33,524 bases of DNA from Rikenellaceae bacterium (lineage in GTDB: Bacteria; Bacteroidota; Bacteroidia; Bacteroidales; UBA932): positions 1-33,524 of the forward strand of contig CAAGIG010000058.1 of the NCBI GenBank assembly GCA_900769885.1. The letters run 5' to 3'. The notes beneath the pieces were generated by a model. It was not told the DNA's origin and made no database searches. It was given only the letters and a program-made list of their open reading frames with translations. A program made the translations under genes and the position numbers. The first letter of the stretch is position 1. Every line of letters starts with the position of its first letter. Of the stretch, positions 1 to 8,518 are shown one piece after another.

Positions 1-29
1 CTATTCTCCCGGTGTAACCATATATATAG

Positions 30-74
30 AAAAAAAGACTGACTTCAAAGTCATATTGACTTTTTAGTCAGCCT
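30..74 (-). terminator. Rho-independent terminator of the envelope operon
   Basis: On the minus strand a hairpin (inner arms AAGTCA/TGACTT around an ATAT loop, outer arms GGCTGACT/AGTCAGTC with one wobble) is followed at once by a run of seven T and a C. It lies about 25 bases past the stop codon of the glycosyltransferase gene, so it closes the minus-strand operon. On the plus strand the same hairpin is followed by a weaker T-rich stretch, so it might also serve a gene entering from the left edge. Confidence 0.8.
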
Positions 75-100
75 CTTTTGCTTTATATATCACCGTTAAT

Positions 101-1093
101 TCAACCTTTAAGTACCAAAAATGGCAAAAAGACTTTGGAGCGTTTTACGGGTGAGTTCTGAGGGGTAATCACCATTTGACTTTTCATCTTGCGGAAGTCT
201 TTGTGTGCTTTGATTATCATTTTTGTATATGAAAATTTTCCCATCAGCAGATAGAGAACCCCAAAGAGTCCGTCAAGCAATTGCCTGAAGAAAATAATAC
301 GCGAACGGTTTCGCCGGGGCAAATTCTTGTACATCATCAGAAGATTGTTCCTGAAATTGAGGTAAATTTTTCGGGGCGAATTATTGGGCAATGTTCCTCC
401 CCCCACGTGAAATACCACCGAATCGGATACAGACCATATCTGCCAACCGCCAAGTTGGAGCCTCCAACAGAGATCAATCTCCTCCATATGGGCAAAAAAG
501 AGTTCATCGAGACCTCCCATTTGCCACCAAAGTTCGCTTCTGATAAGAAATGCAGCACCGGAAGCCCAGAAACATTGGATTGAATTATCGTATTGCCCCA
601 AATCTTTTTCTACCTTTGAAAGGACGCGTCCTCTACAATATGGGAGATAGCACCAATCCAAAAAGCCTCCGGCAGCACCGGCGTGTTCAAAATATTCGGG
701 GGCGCTATAGCATCTTATTTTTGGGGCACACGCACCACATTCCCTATGAGACTCCATAAAAGAGACCAGCGAATCCACCCAGCCGGGGGTCACTTCTATA
801 TCTGAATTGAGAAGAAGGTAATAGTCATATTGCTTTCCTGATGCCTTAATATGTTCAAAAGCACGATTATAGCCACCAGTAAAGCCATAATTTTTGTCCA
901 ATTGAATAATTCCAACCTCAGGGTGCGAACCTTTGAGCCACTCCACAGAACCATCTTCAGAACCATTATCCGCAACTATCAGCGCATTTCTGTCGGAAGT
1001 ATCTCCTATTGAACTGTTTGCCAGAACATTAGGGATAAACTTTTCCAAAAACCCCTTCCCGTTCCAGTTTAAAATGACAATCGCTACACTCAT
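101..1093 (-). CDS. Family 2 glycosyltransferase
   Basis: 330 aa, cytoplasmic or membrane-associated GT-A fold enzyme expected to move a sugar from a nucleotide-sugar donor to a lipid-linked or surface glycan acceptor. Seen: the N-terminal ILNWNG strand-turn (about residues 7-12), ADNGSEDGS (41-49), the LDKNYGFTGGYNRA segment typical of rhamnosyltransferase-like GT2 enzymes (65-78), the DXD-equivalent NSD (96-98) and the acceptor-side segment HMEEIDLCWR near residue 205. The basic C-terminal tail may contact the membrane. It is the last gene of the envelope operon, one base after the murF stop codon, before a terminator. Together with the flippase upstream it suggests synthesis of a surface polysaccharide; donor and acceptor cannot be told from sequence. 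Confidence 0.9.
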   Translation of the reverse strand: MSVAIVILNWNGKGFLEKFIPNVLANSSIGDTSDRNALIVADNGSEDGSVEWLKGSHPEVGIIQLDKNYGFTGGYNRAFEHIKASGKQYDYYLLLNSDIEVTPGWVDSLVSFMESHRECGACAPKIRCYSAPEYFEHAGAAGGFLDWCYLPYCRGRVLSKVEKDLGQYDNSIQCFWASGAAFLIRSELWWQMGGLDELFFAHMEEIDLCWRLQLGGWQIWSVSDSVVFHVGGGTLPNNSPRKIYLNFRNNLLMMYKNLPRRNRSRIIFFRQLLDGLFGVLYLLMGKFSYTKMIIKAHKDFRKMKSQMVITPQNSPVKRSKVFLPFLVLKG

Positions 1094-1094
1094 A

Positions 1095-2441
1095 TTACAA
1101 AACCTCTTTTATCAGTGGGAGTTTTATTCCATTTGAACCTTTCACCAATATTGTTTTTCCCTCTACAGGGTGTGCTGCAAAATACTCTTTCAAAGTATAA
1201 ACATCGTTGAAAAGGAGTATATTTTCAGGCAAAGTGGACAAAGCTGCCGCCTTGGCAAACTCAACCCCGACCAAATGACACTTCTCAAATTCTATCTGCC
1301 CCAAAAGAGCTATCACTTTGGAATGTTCTGCCACCGAATCGGCTCCCAACTCCAACATATCTCCCAAAATTATCTGCTTGTTTAGGAACTGACTCTTGGA
1401 GAAATTCTCAAGAGAGGCCTTCATACTTGAAGGATTGGCATTATAGGTATCCAAAATCAGAAAATTACGACCTGTCTTTTCAAGTTGCGACCTGTGGTTT
1501 GAAGGGGTATATTCCTCAATAGCTGCCACGCAATCAGAAAGAGTTACATCAAAATATACTCCAACAGTCACTGCTGCGAGGATATTATTGGCATTATAAC
1601 TGCCAACCAGTTTTGAAGAAATCTCTTTTTGTTCCCCCCCGATTGAAAATTTGAGCCTCAAATAAGGTTCTTGTTGGGAAACAGGGAGTATCTCAGCGCT
1701 ATTGTATTGAATACCATAACGGTACCCTGTCAAATCGGGACGGGATGAAACCATCGCAGAGATGTACTCATCATCACAATTATAGAACACCTTGTCGGCA
1801 GTCCTCTGAAGATAGTCATACATCTCCCCTTTCGCAGCCATCACCCCTTCAAAAGAGCCGAACCCCTCCAAATGGGCTTTTCCAACATTGGTAACAAGTC
1901 CGAAATTAGGCAGTGCAATACTCATCAACAGTGCAATCTCGCCCGGATGATTTGCACCCATTTCGACCACTGCCGCCTCTGTCTCCTCTGTTATTCTCAA
2001 TAATGTCAATGGAACGCCAATATGATTATTCAAGTTTCCTTGGGTAAAAGTAACATTGTATTTCTTGGAAAGGACTGCGCTCAAAAGCTCTTTTGTTGTC
2101 GTTTTTCCATTTGTCCCGGTAAGGGCAATCACCGGTATATTGAAATGGGAACGATGAAATCTTGCCAAAGCCTGCAATGCCTCCAAAGTATCTTCAACTA
2201 CAAAAACTCTGTCTGAAGAGTCGCCCCGAGAAAGGTACTCTCTGGCAAAATCACTCTCACCATTTACCACAACCACTCGAGCGCCCTGATCCAAAGCGCT
2301 TTGAGCAAAATTATTGCCATCGAAATTTTCCCCTTTCAGTGCAATGAACATCGCCTCTGGGGCAATTTTACGACTGTCTGTAGTCACACCTGAACTCTGC
2401 TGAAAAAGGGTATACAACCTGTCCAATATATTGAAATCCAT
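1095..2441 (-). CDS. murF: UDP-N-acetylmuramoyl-tripeptide--D-alanyl-D-alanine ligase MurF
   Basis: 448 aa, usual length for the family. It performs the last cytoplasmic ligation of peptidoglycan precursor synthesis, joining D-Ala-D-Ala to UDP-MurNAc-tripeptide with ATP. Seen: N-terminal uridine-binding domain with TDSRKI (about 21-26), the Mur-ligase P-loop GTNGKTTT at 109-116, the central VEMGANHPGEI segment, and the C-terminal-domain signature DTYNANPSSM. It lies 12 bases after dut and 1 base before the glycosyltransferase start, so it is translated from the same operon. In many bacteria murF sits in the dcw cluster; here it is with dut and a flippase, away from ftsZ/mraY-type genes, at least within this window. 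Confidence 0.96.
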   Translation of the reverse strand: MDFNILDRLYTLFQQSSGVTTDSRKIAPEAMFIALKGENFDGNNFAQSALDQGARVVVVNGESDFAREYLSRGDSSDRVFVVEDTLEALQALARFHRSHFNIPVIALTGTNGKTTTKELLSAVLSKKYNVTFTQGNLNNHIGVPLTLLRITEETEAAVVEMGANHPGEIALLMSIALPNFGLVTNVGKAHLEGFGSFEGVMAAKGEMYDYLQRTADKVFYNCDDEYISAMVSSRPDLTGYRYGIQYNSAEILPVSQQEPYLRLKFSIGGEQKEISSKLVGSYNANNILAAVTVGVYFDVTLSDCVAAIEEYTPSNHRSQLEKTGRNFLILDTYNANPSSMKASLENFSKSQFLNKQIILGDMLELGADSVAEHSKVIALLGQIEFEKCHLVGVEFAKAAALSTLPENILLFNDVYTLKEYFAAHPVEGKTILVKGSNGIKLPLIKEVL

Positions 2442-2453
2442 AGCTTTATCTTC

Positions 2454-2888
2454 CTATTTTTTACCGGTTGAACCAAATCCTCCCTCACCCCTTTCACTAT
2501 CGGAAAGTTCACAAACCTGCTCCCACTCTATTTTCTCATATCGGGCAATCACCATTTGGGCAATACGCTCTCCCCTATTGATGACAAACGGTTCTTTAGA
2601 GAGATTGACCAAAATAACCTTAATCTCCCCACGATAATCGGCATCTATTGTTCCGGGAGAATTCAACACTGTAATACCGTGTTTTGCAGCAAGTCCGCTG
2701 CGTGGTCTCACCTGTGCTTCATATCCATCGGGCAATTCGATATGGAGCCCTGTCGGAACCATTGCTTTGTCCAAAGAACCGAGGGTTATAGGTTCGTCAA
2801 TATCTGCACGAAGATCCATTCCCGCTGAAAGTGGTGTTGAATATGCGGGAAGTTCAAGAGTCGATTTATTTACAATTCTTACTTTCAT
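2454..2888 (-). CDS. dut: Deoxyuridine 5'-triphosphate nucleotidohydrolase (dUTPase)
   Basis: 144 aa trimeric dUTPase; hydrolyses dUTP to dUMP and pyrophosphate, keeping uracil out of DNA and feeding dTMP synthesis. All five family motifs are visible: AGMDLRA (22-28), RPRSGLA (61-67), GTIDADYRGE (79-88) holding the catalytic aspartate, RGERIAQ (105-111) and the flexible C-terminal P-loop-like RGEGGFGSTG (133-142). Its start lies 23 bases inside the 3' end of the flippase gene in another frame, which points to translational coupling. Complete and apparently active. Confidence 0.97.
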   Translation of the reverse strand: MKVRIVNKSTLELPAYSTPLSAGMDLRADIDEPITLGSLDKAMVPTGLHIELPDGYEAQVRPRSGLAAKHGITVLNSPGTIDADYRGEIKVILVNLSKEPFVINRGERIAQMVIARYEKIEWEQVCELSDSERGEGGFGSTGKK

Positions 2889-4359
2889 ATCTTGTTAAAT
2901 ATTTCTCTATCAGGCAATAACCTGCTATATACATCAAAATCAATACTGTATTGACACCGAGTCTCGCCACCATTGGCCAATTAGCCGGAACAATGGTCGA
3001 GAGGGCATACATTATCAATGCAAAAATTACAATCAATAAAATCTTACCCCAGCGGTAAGGGATATGGTAATATTTCCTGCCCATCAGAACACTCACCACT
3101 AACATTGTCAAATAGCTGAAGAAGTGTCCCCACGCCGCCGCATAATAAGAGTATTTTGGAAGGAACACCACATTAATTACTGCGGTGACCACCAGACCCG
3201 ATAATGTGATATAAATGGCATAAGAAGACTTGTCTGACAATTTGTACCACATCGAAACATTGAAGAGCATTCCCATCAGTATGTACGAAATGAGCATTAT
3301 CGGAACGATGCTCATTCCACTGCGAAAATCGCGGCCAACAATAAACTGAAGGACATCTATATACAATACCACTCCCAAAAATATCAACATACAAAATGCC
3401 ACAAAATACTCCATAATTTTGGAGTAAGTAAGTTTTACATCCTTATCCTTTGCTCTGGCAAAGAAGAATGGTTCCGAGGCAAATCTGAAAGTCTGGACAA
3501 AAAGGGACATTATCACCGCAACTTTCACCGCCGCCTGATAAATCCCCAGGTCACTCCTCCATAAAGAGTCATCGACATTGAAAAATCTGAACAATACTCT
3601 GTCCATAAAATCGTTCATCACCCCCGGCAATCCAGCCACCATCAGCGGAAGTGAGAATTTCATCAACCCCGAAAGAACCCTTTTCTCCACCCTGAAGCCC
3701 AATTTCAACATCTGAGGAACAAAAAGGGCAAAAGCGACAAGAGCACTTATCAAAATTGAAAATATAGGATACGAAAAATCGGGAGTAGCCGGAATAAAAT
3801 TCAAAAGAAAATTGTCGGGATGAGACAAAGCAATCTTTGGAAAAACGAGGAAAAGGAAGAGATTCGACAGGGTCTCTGTCAAAATCTTTACCACCTTGAA
3901 AGTGGCAAATTTCCACGCCCTTGTCTCAAATCTGAGCTTTGCAAAGAGGATAGATGTTATAGAATCTGAAAAAAGTATCAATCCTATATATATGTAACAC
4001 AACGAGTGCAATGGGTATCCCATACTGATACTCAGCGGTTTGGCAAAAATCACCATACATAGAAGAAAGATCGCAGAGAGTGTTCCGACACTCCATAGCG
4101 CACTTGAAAAGACTTTTTCGGGTTGATAGCCCTCTTTATTTGCAAAACGGAAACATCCCGTCTCGAGCCCCATTGTCAACAATACCTGCAAAATGGCAAT
4201 ATAAGACATAAACTCAGTAACGACTCCATAATCGGAGGCCGACAAAGTATATGTATACAATGGAACGAATAAAAAATTGAGGAAACGGGCAACTATCGTA
4301 CTGATACCGTAGATAGCTGTCTCGCTTGCAAGTTTTTTCAATATGCTTTTATCTGTCAT
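2866..4359 (-). CDS. Polysaccharide flippase (Wzx/MATE-like, MVF superfamily)
   Basis: 497 aa integral inner-membrane protein with about 14 hydrophobic segments across its whole length. It resembles the RfbX/Wzx O-antigen and capsule unit exporters, which flip undecaprenyl-linked oligosaccharides to the periplasmic side. Seen: N-terminal ASETAIYGISTIVARFLNFL, a common opening in Bacteroidota flippases, with the multi-helix pattern and a short charged C-terminus. It starts two bases after the patatin-like gene stops and overlaps dut by 23 bases. The substrate is unknown; the glycosyltransferase two genes downstream may build it. A flippase-dut adjacency is, as far as I recall, common in Bacteroidales. 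Confidence 0.88.
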   Translation of the reverse strand: MTDKSILKKLASETAIYGISTIVARFLNFLFVPLYTYTLSASDYGVVTEFMSYIAILQVLLTMGLETGCFRFANKEGYQPEKVFSSALWSVGTLSAIFLLCMVIFAKPLSISMGYPLHSLCYIYIGLILFSDSITSILFAKLRFETRAWKFATFKVVKILTETLSNLFLFLVFPKIALSHPDNFLLNFIPATPDFSYPIFSILISALVAFALFVPQMLKLGFRVEKRVLSGLMKFSLPLMVAGLPGVMNDFMDRVLFRFFNVDDSLWRSDLGIYQAAVKVAVIMSLFVQTFRFASEPFFFARAKDKDVKLTYSKIMEYFVAFCMLIFLGVVLYIDVLQFIVGRDFRSGMSIVPIMLISYILMGMLFNVSMWYKLSDKSSYAIYITLSGLVVTAVINVVFLPKYSYYAAAWGHFFSYLTMLVVSVLMGRKYYHIPYRWGKILLIVIFALIMYALSTIVPANWPMVARLGVNTVLILMYIAGYCLIEKYLTRYESKNCK

Positions 4360-4361
4360 AC

Positions 4362-6665
4362 CTAATTTCTAAGTCCGTGTTCTCTAAATATAAGGAATCC
4401 TATATTGAATGAAGGATACCATTTTGCATTCTCAGCTCTGTCATAATATGCACAAGAGAGCGAAACAGGGCCAAGTGGTGATTGCCAAACAAGTGCAATA
4501 TTACCCATAAAACCTCCCATAGGCAAAATTTTCGAATATTTGAATTCTGCATTGGCTGTCCTCTCCAACTGCCTGTAGGGCTGGAAGTAGGCTCCTGTCA
4601 CGTGCAGAAAGACCACTTCGGAGAATTTAAAAATGGGAGAAATTGCCACGCCGGCATATATCGGAGCACGATAATTCGGAAGAATAAGAGTGCGGCTATG
4701 CAAAGTTGGCTGGAATGCCGGGGTAACCATTACTGTCGAGATATAATCGTTCATTTCCATTGGGGATGAGACTGTTATATCTACCTGATATCCTAATGAA
4801 AACCATTTTGATAGATTGTAATAATCCTCAACTTTCGCCCTTGCTATAAAAGTATGTTTCAGTGGATGTACGATATCACGATTGTTCTCTACGACAGTCC
4901 CATCGGTATGACTCTCTTTTGAGAAAATATATCTGAACTCGGCAAAACGTTTCTTACCTTGGGTCGGATACATATTGTAATTCAATGTAGAACGTGCTAT
5001 TCTCAATCTGGGGGTAACATAGAACAGATTTGTCACATCGGGTTCATCATATTTGGTATAATTGAGTGTGGGATAATAGTTGTAATCGTTATATCCGACA
5101 CTCACCCCCAGCTCGAGCAACAGATTCCTCTTTGAAGAGAGAGGCAACGCTGCATTGAATGTAGCATACCGTTCAAATTCACGGATGTTCCACGATAAAG
5201 ACTTGGTCAGGAACAGACTCTGGGTGCTTGAGAAGTAGTCAAACTGGTGGAGATTGAACATCAGTTCATAGATAAACAGAGGTTTGACTCCTATATGCTG
5301 TCTGAAATAGAGTCCCACTCCTGAGAAGAATTGACCTATATCCATATTCAATGCGGCATTCCAGGGGTGATTGGAAAAATGGGTGTGCGATATTCCCAGA
5401 AATCCCTGCATCAGTGATGTCGAAGAGATATTGCCTCCTACCGAAACCGAGAGTACATTCTTTGGAGTGGCCACAAAACGGAGTGAGAAGGTAGAATCCC
5501 CTTCATTGATTTTTGCAGTGGGATAGAATGTCTTTAAAGTGTTGGTAGACAATATCCTGAAGTATCCTCTTTTTGCCTCGTTGAATGAGACTGTATCTTT
5601 TTTATTTGTAACGGTGGAGATGATATAATCCTTTTTGGACTGGCTTAAATCGCCATCAACCTCAACTTTTGTAAATTTCAAATCGTAACATCTCTTACGG
5701 AAAGCTACACGAGCAGAATCGACTTCTGAAGCACTTTTTCTACGGATAACACGCTCTTTTATCTGTTCCATCTGGGCCATAGCATTTTCATAGCCCTTGG
5801 CTACAAGTTCATCCACTTTTTCAAATTCCAGCAACGAGTAATCGTAAATTCCCGAAATCAGAATCCCTTTCTCCTCAGGAAGATTGTAATCTGTATCTAC
5901 AGTCATCATTGATTCGACCTGAGCATACATATTGTCCTGGTCGGGAGACATCTTCTCCCCTTTTACACATTTTGCACCGATAATCACATCAGGATTATGC
6001 AGCTGCTGCATCGCTTCCCACGGGAAATTATTGTAAAAACCGCCATCAAAAAGGAGGACAGAATCTATCATAATCGGCTTGAAATAAGCAGGAAAGGTCA
6101 TTGATGCCCGAATAGACGAACCGAGGTCCCCTTTTGTGGCAATATATTGTTCCTTTTTCACCACATCCGCTGCAACACAGAAAAAAGGAATCATAAGATT
6201 ATTGAAATCATACTCCGCCGCAGCTGAAGAATTGGCAAAAAGTTCTACCACTGCTATATCCATAGGATAGGGGGAGACGAGACTGGATGGGAGCGACAAT
6301 TTTATTTTGGAATCTTTCCTCATAAGATCGATTGTAGCCATCGCAGGAGTGGGATAACCCTTGTAAATATTGGAATAGAACTCATCTTCCACACGTCCTT
6401 TATACCAGGACAAGAATTCTTCGCTTTTTATTATCCGGATCATATCGTCCGGAGAGAGTCCTATGGCATACATTCCACCAACTATTGAGCCTATTGAAGT
6501 TCCTGATATATAATCTATTGGGATATTATTTTCTTCCAAGGCCTTGATTACTCCGATATGGGAAAGACCTTTGGCTCCACCACCGCTCAGCACCAATCCT
6601 ACAGATTGTCCAAAAGTCACAATCGGTAAAAAAAGAATAAAAGAAAGTATGCAAAACCACTTCAT
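4362..6665 (-). CDS. Patatin-like phospholipase fused to an outer-membrane beta-barrel
   Basis: 767 aa. A signal peptide (about 1-19) is followed directly by a patatin domain: oxyanion loop GGGAKG (28-33), nucleophile Ser57 in GTSIG (55-59) and catalytic Asp207 in DGG. A linker near 310-390 has a POTRA-like look (residues around LKFTKVEVDGDLS), and the C-terminal half is rich in alternating aromatic strands typical of a 16-stranded Omp85-type barrel. This is the layout of PlpD/FplA-type (type Vd) autotransporters, in which the barrel anchors or exports a lipase. It is the first gene of the envelope operon, behind a TATATTTG box. The role (membrane phospholipid turnover or secreted lipase) is inferred from the family. 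Confidence 0.9.
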   Translation of the reverse strand: MKWFCILSFILFLPIVTFGQSVGLVLSGGGAKGLSHIGVIKALEENNIPIDYISGTSIGSIVGGMYAIGLSPDDMIRIIKSEEFLSWYKGRVEDEFYSNIYKGYPTPAMATIDLMRKDSKIKLSLPSSLVSPYPMDIAVVELFANSSAAAEYDFNNLMIPFFCVAADVVKKEQYIATKGDLGSSIRASMTFPAYFKPIMIDSVLLFDGGFYNNFPWEAMQQLHNPDVIIGAKCVKGEKMSPDQDNMYAQVESMMTVDTDYNLPEEKGILISGIYDYSLLEFEKVDELVAKGYENAMAQMEQIKERVIRRKSASEVDSARVAFRKRCYDLKFTKVEVDGDLSQSKKDYIISTVTNKKDTVSFNEAKRGYFRILSTNTLKTFYPTAKINEGDSTFSLRFVATPKNVLSVSVGGNISSTSLMQGFLGISHTHFSNHPWNAALNMDIGQFFSGVGLYFRQHIGVKPLFIYELMFNLHQFDYFSSTQSLFLTKSLSWNIREFERYATFNAALPLSSKRNLLLELGVSVGYNDYNYYPTLNYTKYDEPDVTNLFYVTPRLRIARSTLNYNMYPTQGKKRFAEFRYIFSKESHTDGTVVENNRDIVHPLKHTFIARAKVEDYYNLSKWFSLGYQVDITVSSPMEMNDYISTVMVTPAFQPTLHSRTLILPNYRAPIYAGVAISPIFKFSEVVFLHVTGAYFQPYRQLERTANAEFKYSKILPMGGFMGNIALVWQSPLGPVSLSCAYYDRAENAKWYPSFNIGFLIFREHGLRN

Positions 6666-6671
6666 AAATAC

Positions 6672-6679
6672 TATATTTG
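6672..6679 (+). promoter_or_regulatory. Bacteroidota -7 box for the cyclophilin/efflux operon
   Basis: TATATTTG matches TAnnTTTG exactly and lies 32 bases before the ATG at 6712. I see no good TTTG -33 box at the usual distance. It is one half of an inverted repeat with the minus-strand box at 6691-6698. Confidence 0.7.
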
Positions 6680-6690
6680 CGTATTAAATT

Positions 6691-6698
6691 CAAATATA
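6691..6698 (-). promoter_or_regulatory. Bacteroidota -7 box for the envelope operon
   Basis: Read on the minus strand this is TATATTTG, with a TTTG -33 box (CAAA at 6719-6722 on the plus strand) 20 bases upstream, which falls inside the first codons of the cyclophilin gene. It is 25 bases from the ATG at 6665. The plus-strand promoter points the other way and both start sites fall near 6685. Confidence 0.72.
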
Positions 6699-6711
6699 AA
6701 GAAACATCATT

Positions 6712-7389
6712 ATGAAATCAAAAATTTTTGGCTTGATTTTAACATTATCACTCATTATGTTGCACTCTTGCGGCAACAATTCATCACAGCAGAAAGATAA
6801 TAATACAACAGATAAAGATTCAACTTTAATTAAGGAGAGCACAAATATGAAACAAGACTCAACAATCAGTTACGACAATCTGCCCGAAGAACCTATTTTC
6901 GAGATACACACAACAGAAGGAACTATTGTGGTTCTGCTTTACAAAGACACCCCTTTGCACAGAGACAATTTCATAAAACTTGCTTCTGAAAAATTCTATG
7001 ACAACATCTTGTTCCACAGAATTATATATGGCTTTATGATTCAGACAGGTGACCCTTTAACCAAAGACTCAACAAATGTAAATATGTTCGGAACAGGTGG
7101 TCCCGGATATACAATTCCTGCCGAAATCAAACCTCAGTTCACACATAAAAAAGGTGCTTTGGCAGCAGCTCGTCAGGGAGACATTTCCAATCCGAGACGC
7201 GAATCGTCAGGTTCCCAATTCTACATTGTTCACGACCCTGCACACTGCGTTCATCTTGACGGCGCATACACCATTTTCGGCGAAACATTGAGTGGTTTCG
7301 AGGTTATCGACAAAATTGCAGCACTTCGTACCAACAGATATGACCAGCCGCTTAAAGATGTAAGAATTATTTCAATCAATCCCGTTTAA
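6712..7389 (+). CDS. Cyclophilin-type peptidyl-prolyl isomerase lipoprotein
   Basis: 225 aa. The N-terminus is a lipoprotein signal (hydrophobic stretch, lipobox LHSC with Cys20), followed by a Ser/Asn/Lys-rich linker (21-60) and a cyclophilin domain. Seen: TTEGTIVVLLYKDTP (family beta strand), FYDNILFHRII, FMIQTGDP and GSQFYIVH, all conserved in the fold; cyclophilins catalyse cis-trans isomerisation of Xaa-Pro bonds. It should face the periplasm from a membrane anchor. It is the first gene of the efflux operon (9 bases before the adaptor), suggesting a chaperone role for envelope proteins, possibly for the pump parts; that link is inference. Confidence 0.94.
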   Translation: MKSKIFGLILTLSLIMLHSCGNNSSQQKDNNTTDKDSTLIKESTNMKQDSTISYDNLPEEPIFEIHTTEGTIVVLLYKDTPLHRDNFIKLASEKFYDNILFHRIIYGFMIQTGDPLTKDSTNVNMFGTGGPGYTIPAEIKPQFTHKKGALAAARQGDISNPRRESSGSQFYIVHDPAHCVHLDGAYTIFGETLSGFEVIDKIAALRTNRYDQPLKDVRIISINPV

Positions 7390-7398
7390 TAGAATTTT

Positions 7399-8514
7399 AT
7401 GAGAAACCTTTTCCAAAAAACAGGGCTTCTGCTTATCATCGCTGGAGCTACAATTTGTATATCATCCTGCCGAAACAAACAGGAGCAAATACAACCTGCA
7501 CCTGCTTTCAATGTGATTACTTTAGATACCACCTCGGCGGTTGTATACAATGACTATTCTACAATCATCCAAAGCAACACTATTGTCGAAATCCGTCCCA
7601 AAGTTTCAGGTTACATCAAAACCATTGCCAAACAAGAGGGTACTCAGGTCAAAAAAGGTGATCTGATTATCAAAATCGATGATGCTGATTATCAACAGGA
7701 TGTAAATGCCGCTTTTGCCTCTATGGAAGCCGCTGCCGCAAACAAAAGCAATGCGGAACTGGAGGTTGTAAAACTTACCCCTTTAGTGGAAAAAGGGATT
7801 ATCAGCCAATTTGAGCTGGAGACAGCAAAGAGTGATCTAAAGGCTGCAGCCGCACAATATGACCAGGCTAAAGCCCAATATGAGAATTCAAAAATAACAT
7901 TAGGATACACAAATATCACATCTCCTGTGGATGGAGTTCTCGGCCGTATTTATGTAAGAGAGGGGTCGTTGGTTTCACCATCTGCACAAGATGCCCTTAC
8001 AACCGTTTCGAGCGATGGTGATGTTGCAGCATATTTCTCATTTGACGAGAAAAAACTCACTCCACTAAGAAGAAAAGCGATGGAGGATGGAAATTATAAG
8101 CCCGAAATGAAGAACAATGTGGAACTGCTGCTTCCTGATGGTTCAGAGTACAAATACAAAGGTAAGCTGACCTCTGCCACAGGTATAATTGACAGAAACA
8201 CAGGTTCTATCCAATTGAAAGTGTTGTTCCCTAACCCCGAATTGACTATTCTTTCGGGAAGCAGTGGTATTCTAAGATTTCCTTACACTTACAAAGGATG
8301 TATCGTAATTCCACAAAGTGCCACATACGAATTGCAGGACAAAGTAATGGTCTTTGTTGTAAATGAGGACAATACCGTATCCCGCAAAAGTATTTCAATC
8401 GAAGGTAAATCGGGTAACAACTATGTGGTTTCCAATCTCACTCCGGGGACAAAAATCGTCTCTGAAGGGATAAACAAACTCAAAGAAGGAATGGCTATCA
8501 CCCCTAAAAACTGA
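7399..8514 (+). CDS. RND efflux periplasmic adaptor (membrane fusion protein)
   Basis: 371 aa, AcrA/MexA family. Lipobox ISSC with Cys24 predicts anchoring to the inner membrane. Seen: lipoyl half-motifs (VEIRPKVSGYIKTI and ITSPVDGVLGRIYVREGSLV) on either side of a heptad-rich alpha hairpin (about residues 100-165), then the beta-barrel and membrane-proximal domains ending KLKEGMAITPKN. It links the RND pump to the outer-membrane factor. The pump gene starts four bases after its stop codon, so the three pump genes are surely co-expressed. Confidence 0.95.
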   Translation: MRNLFQKTGLLLIIAGATICISSCRNKQEQIQPAPAFNVITLDTTSAVVYNDYSTIIQSNTIVEIRPKVSGYIKTIAKQEGTQVKKGDLIIKIDDADYQQDVNAAFASMEAAAANKSNAELEVVKLTPLVEKGIISQFELETAKSDLKAAAAQYDQAKAQYENSKITLGYTNITSPVDGVLGRIYVREGSLVSPSAQDALTTVSSDGDVAAYFSFDEKKLTPLRRKAMEDGNYKPEMKNNVELLLPDGSEYKYKGKLTSATGIIDRNTGSIQLKVLFPNPELTILSGSSGILRFPYTYKGCIVIPQSATYELQDKVMVFVVNEDNTVSRKSISIEGKSGNNYVVSNLTPGTKIVSEGINKLKEGMAITPKN

Positions 8515-8518
8515 TTTT

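Noticed and set aside
1..28. Possible end of a plus-strand gene (in-frame TAA at 15-17) or a minus-strand frame ending at TAG (1-3)
   Set aside because: Too few bases to judge coding; either reading is possible by chance at a window edge.
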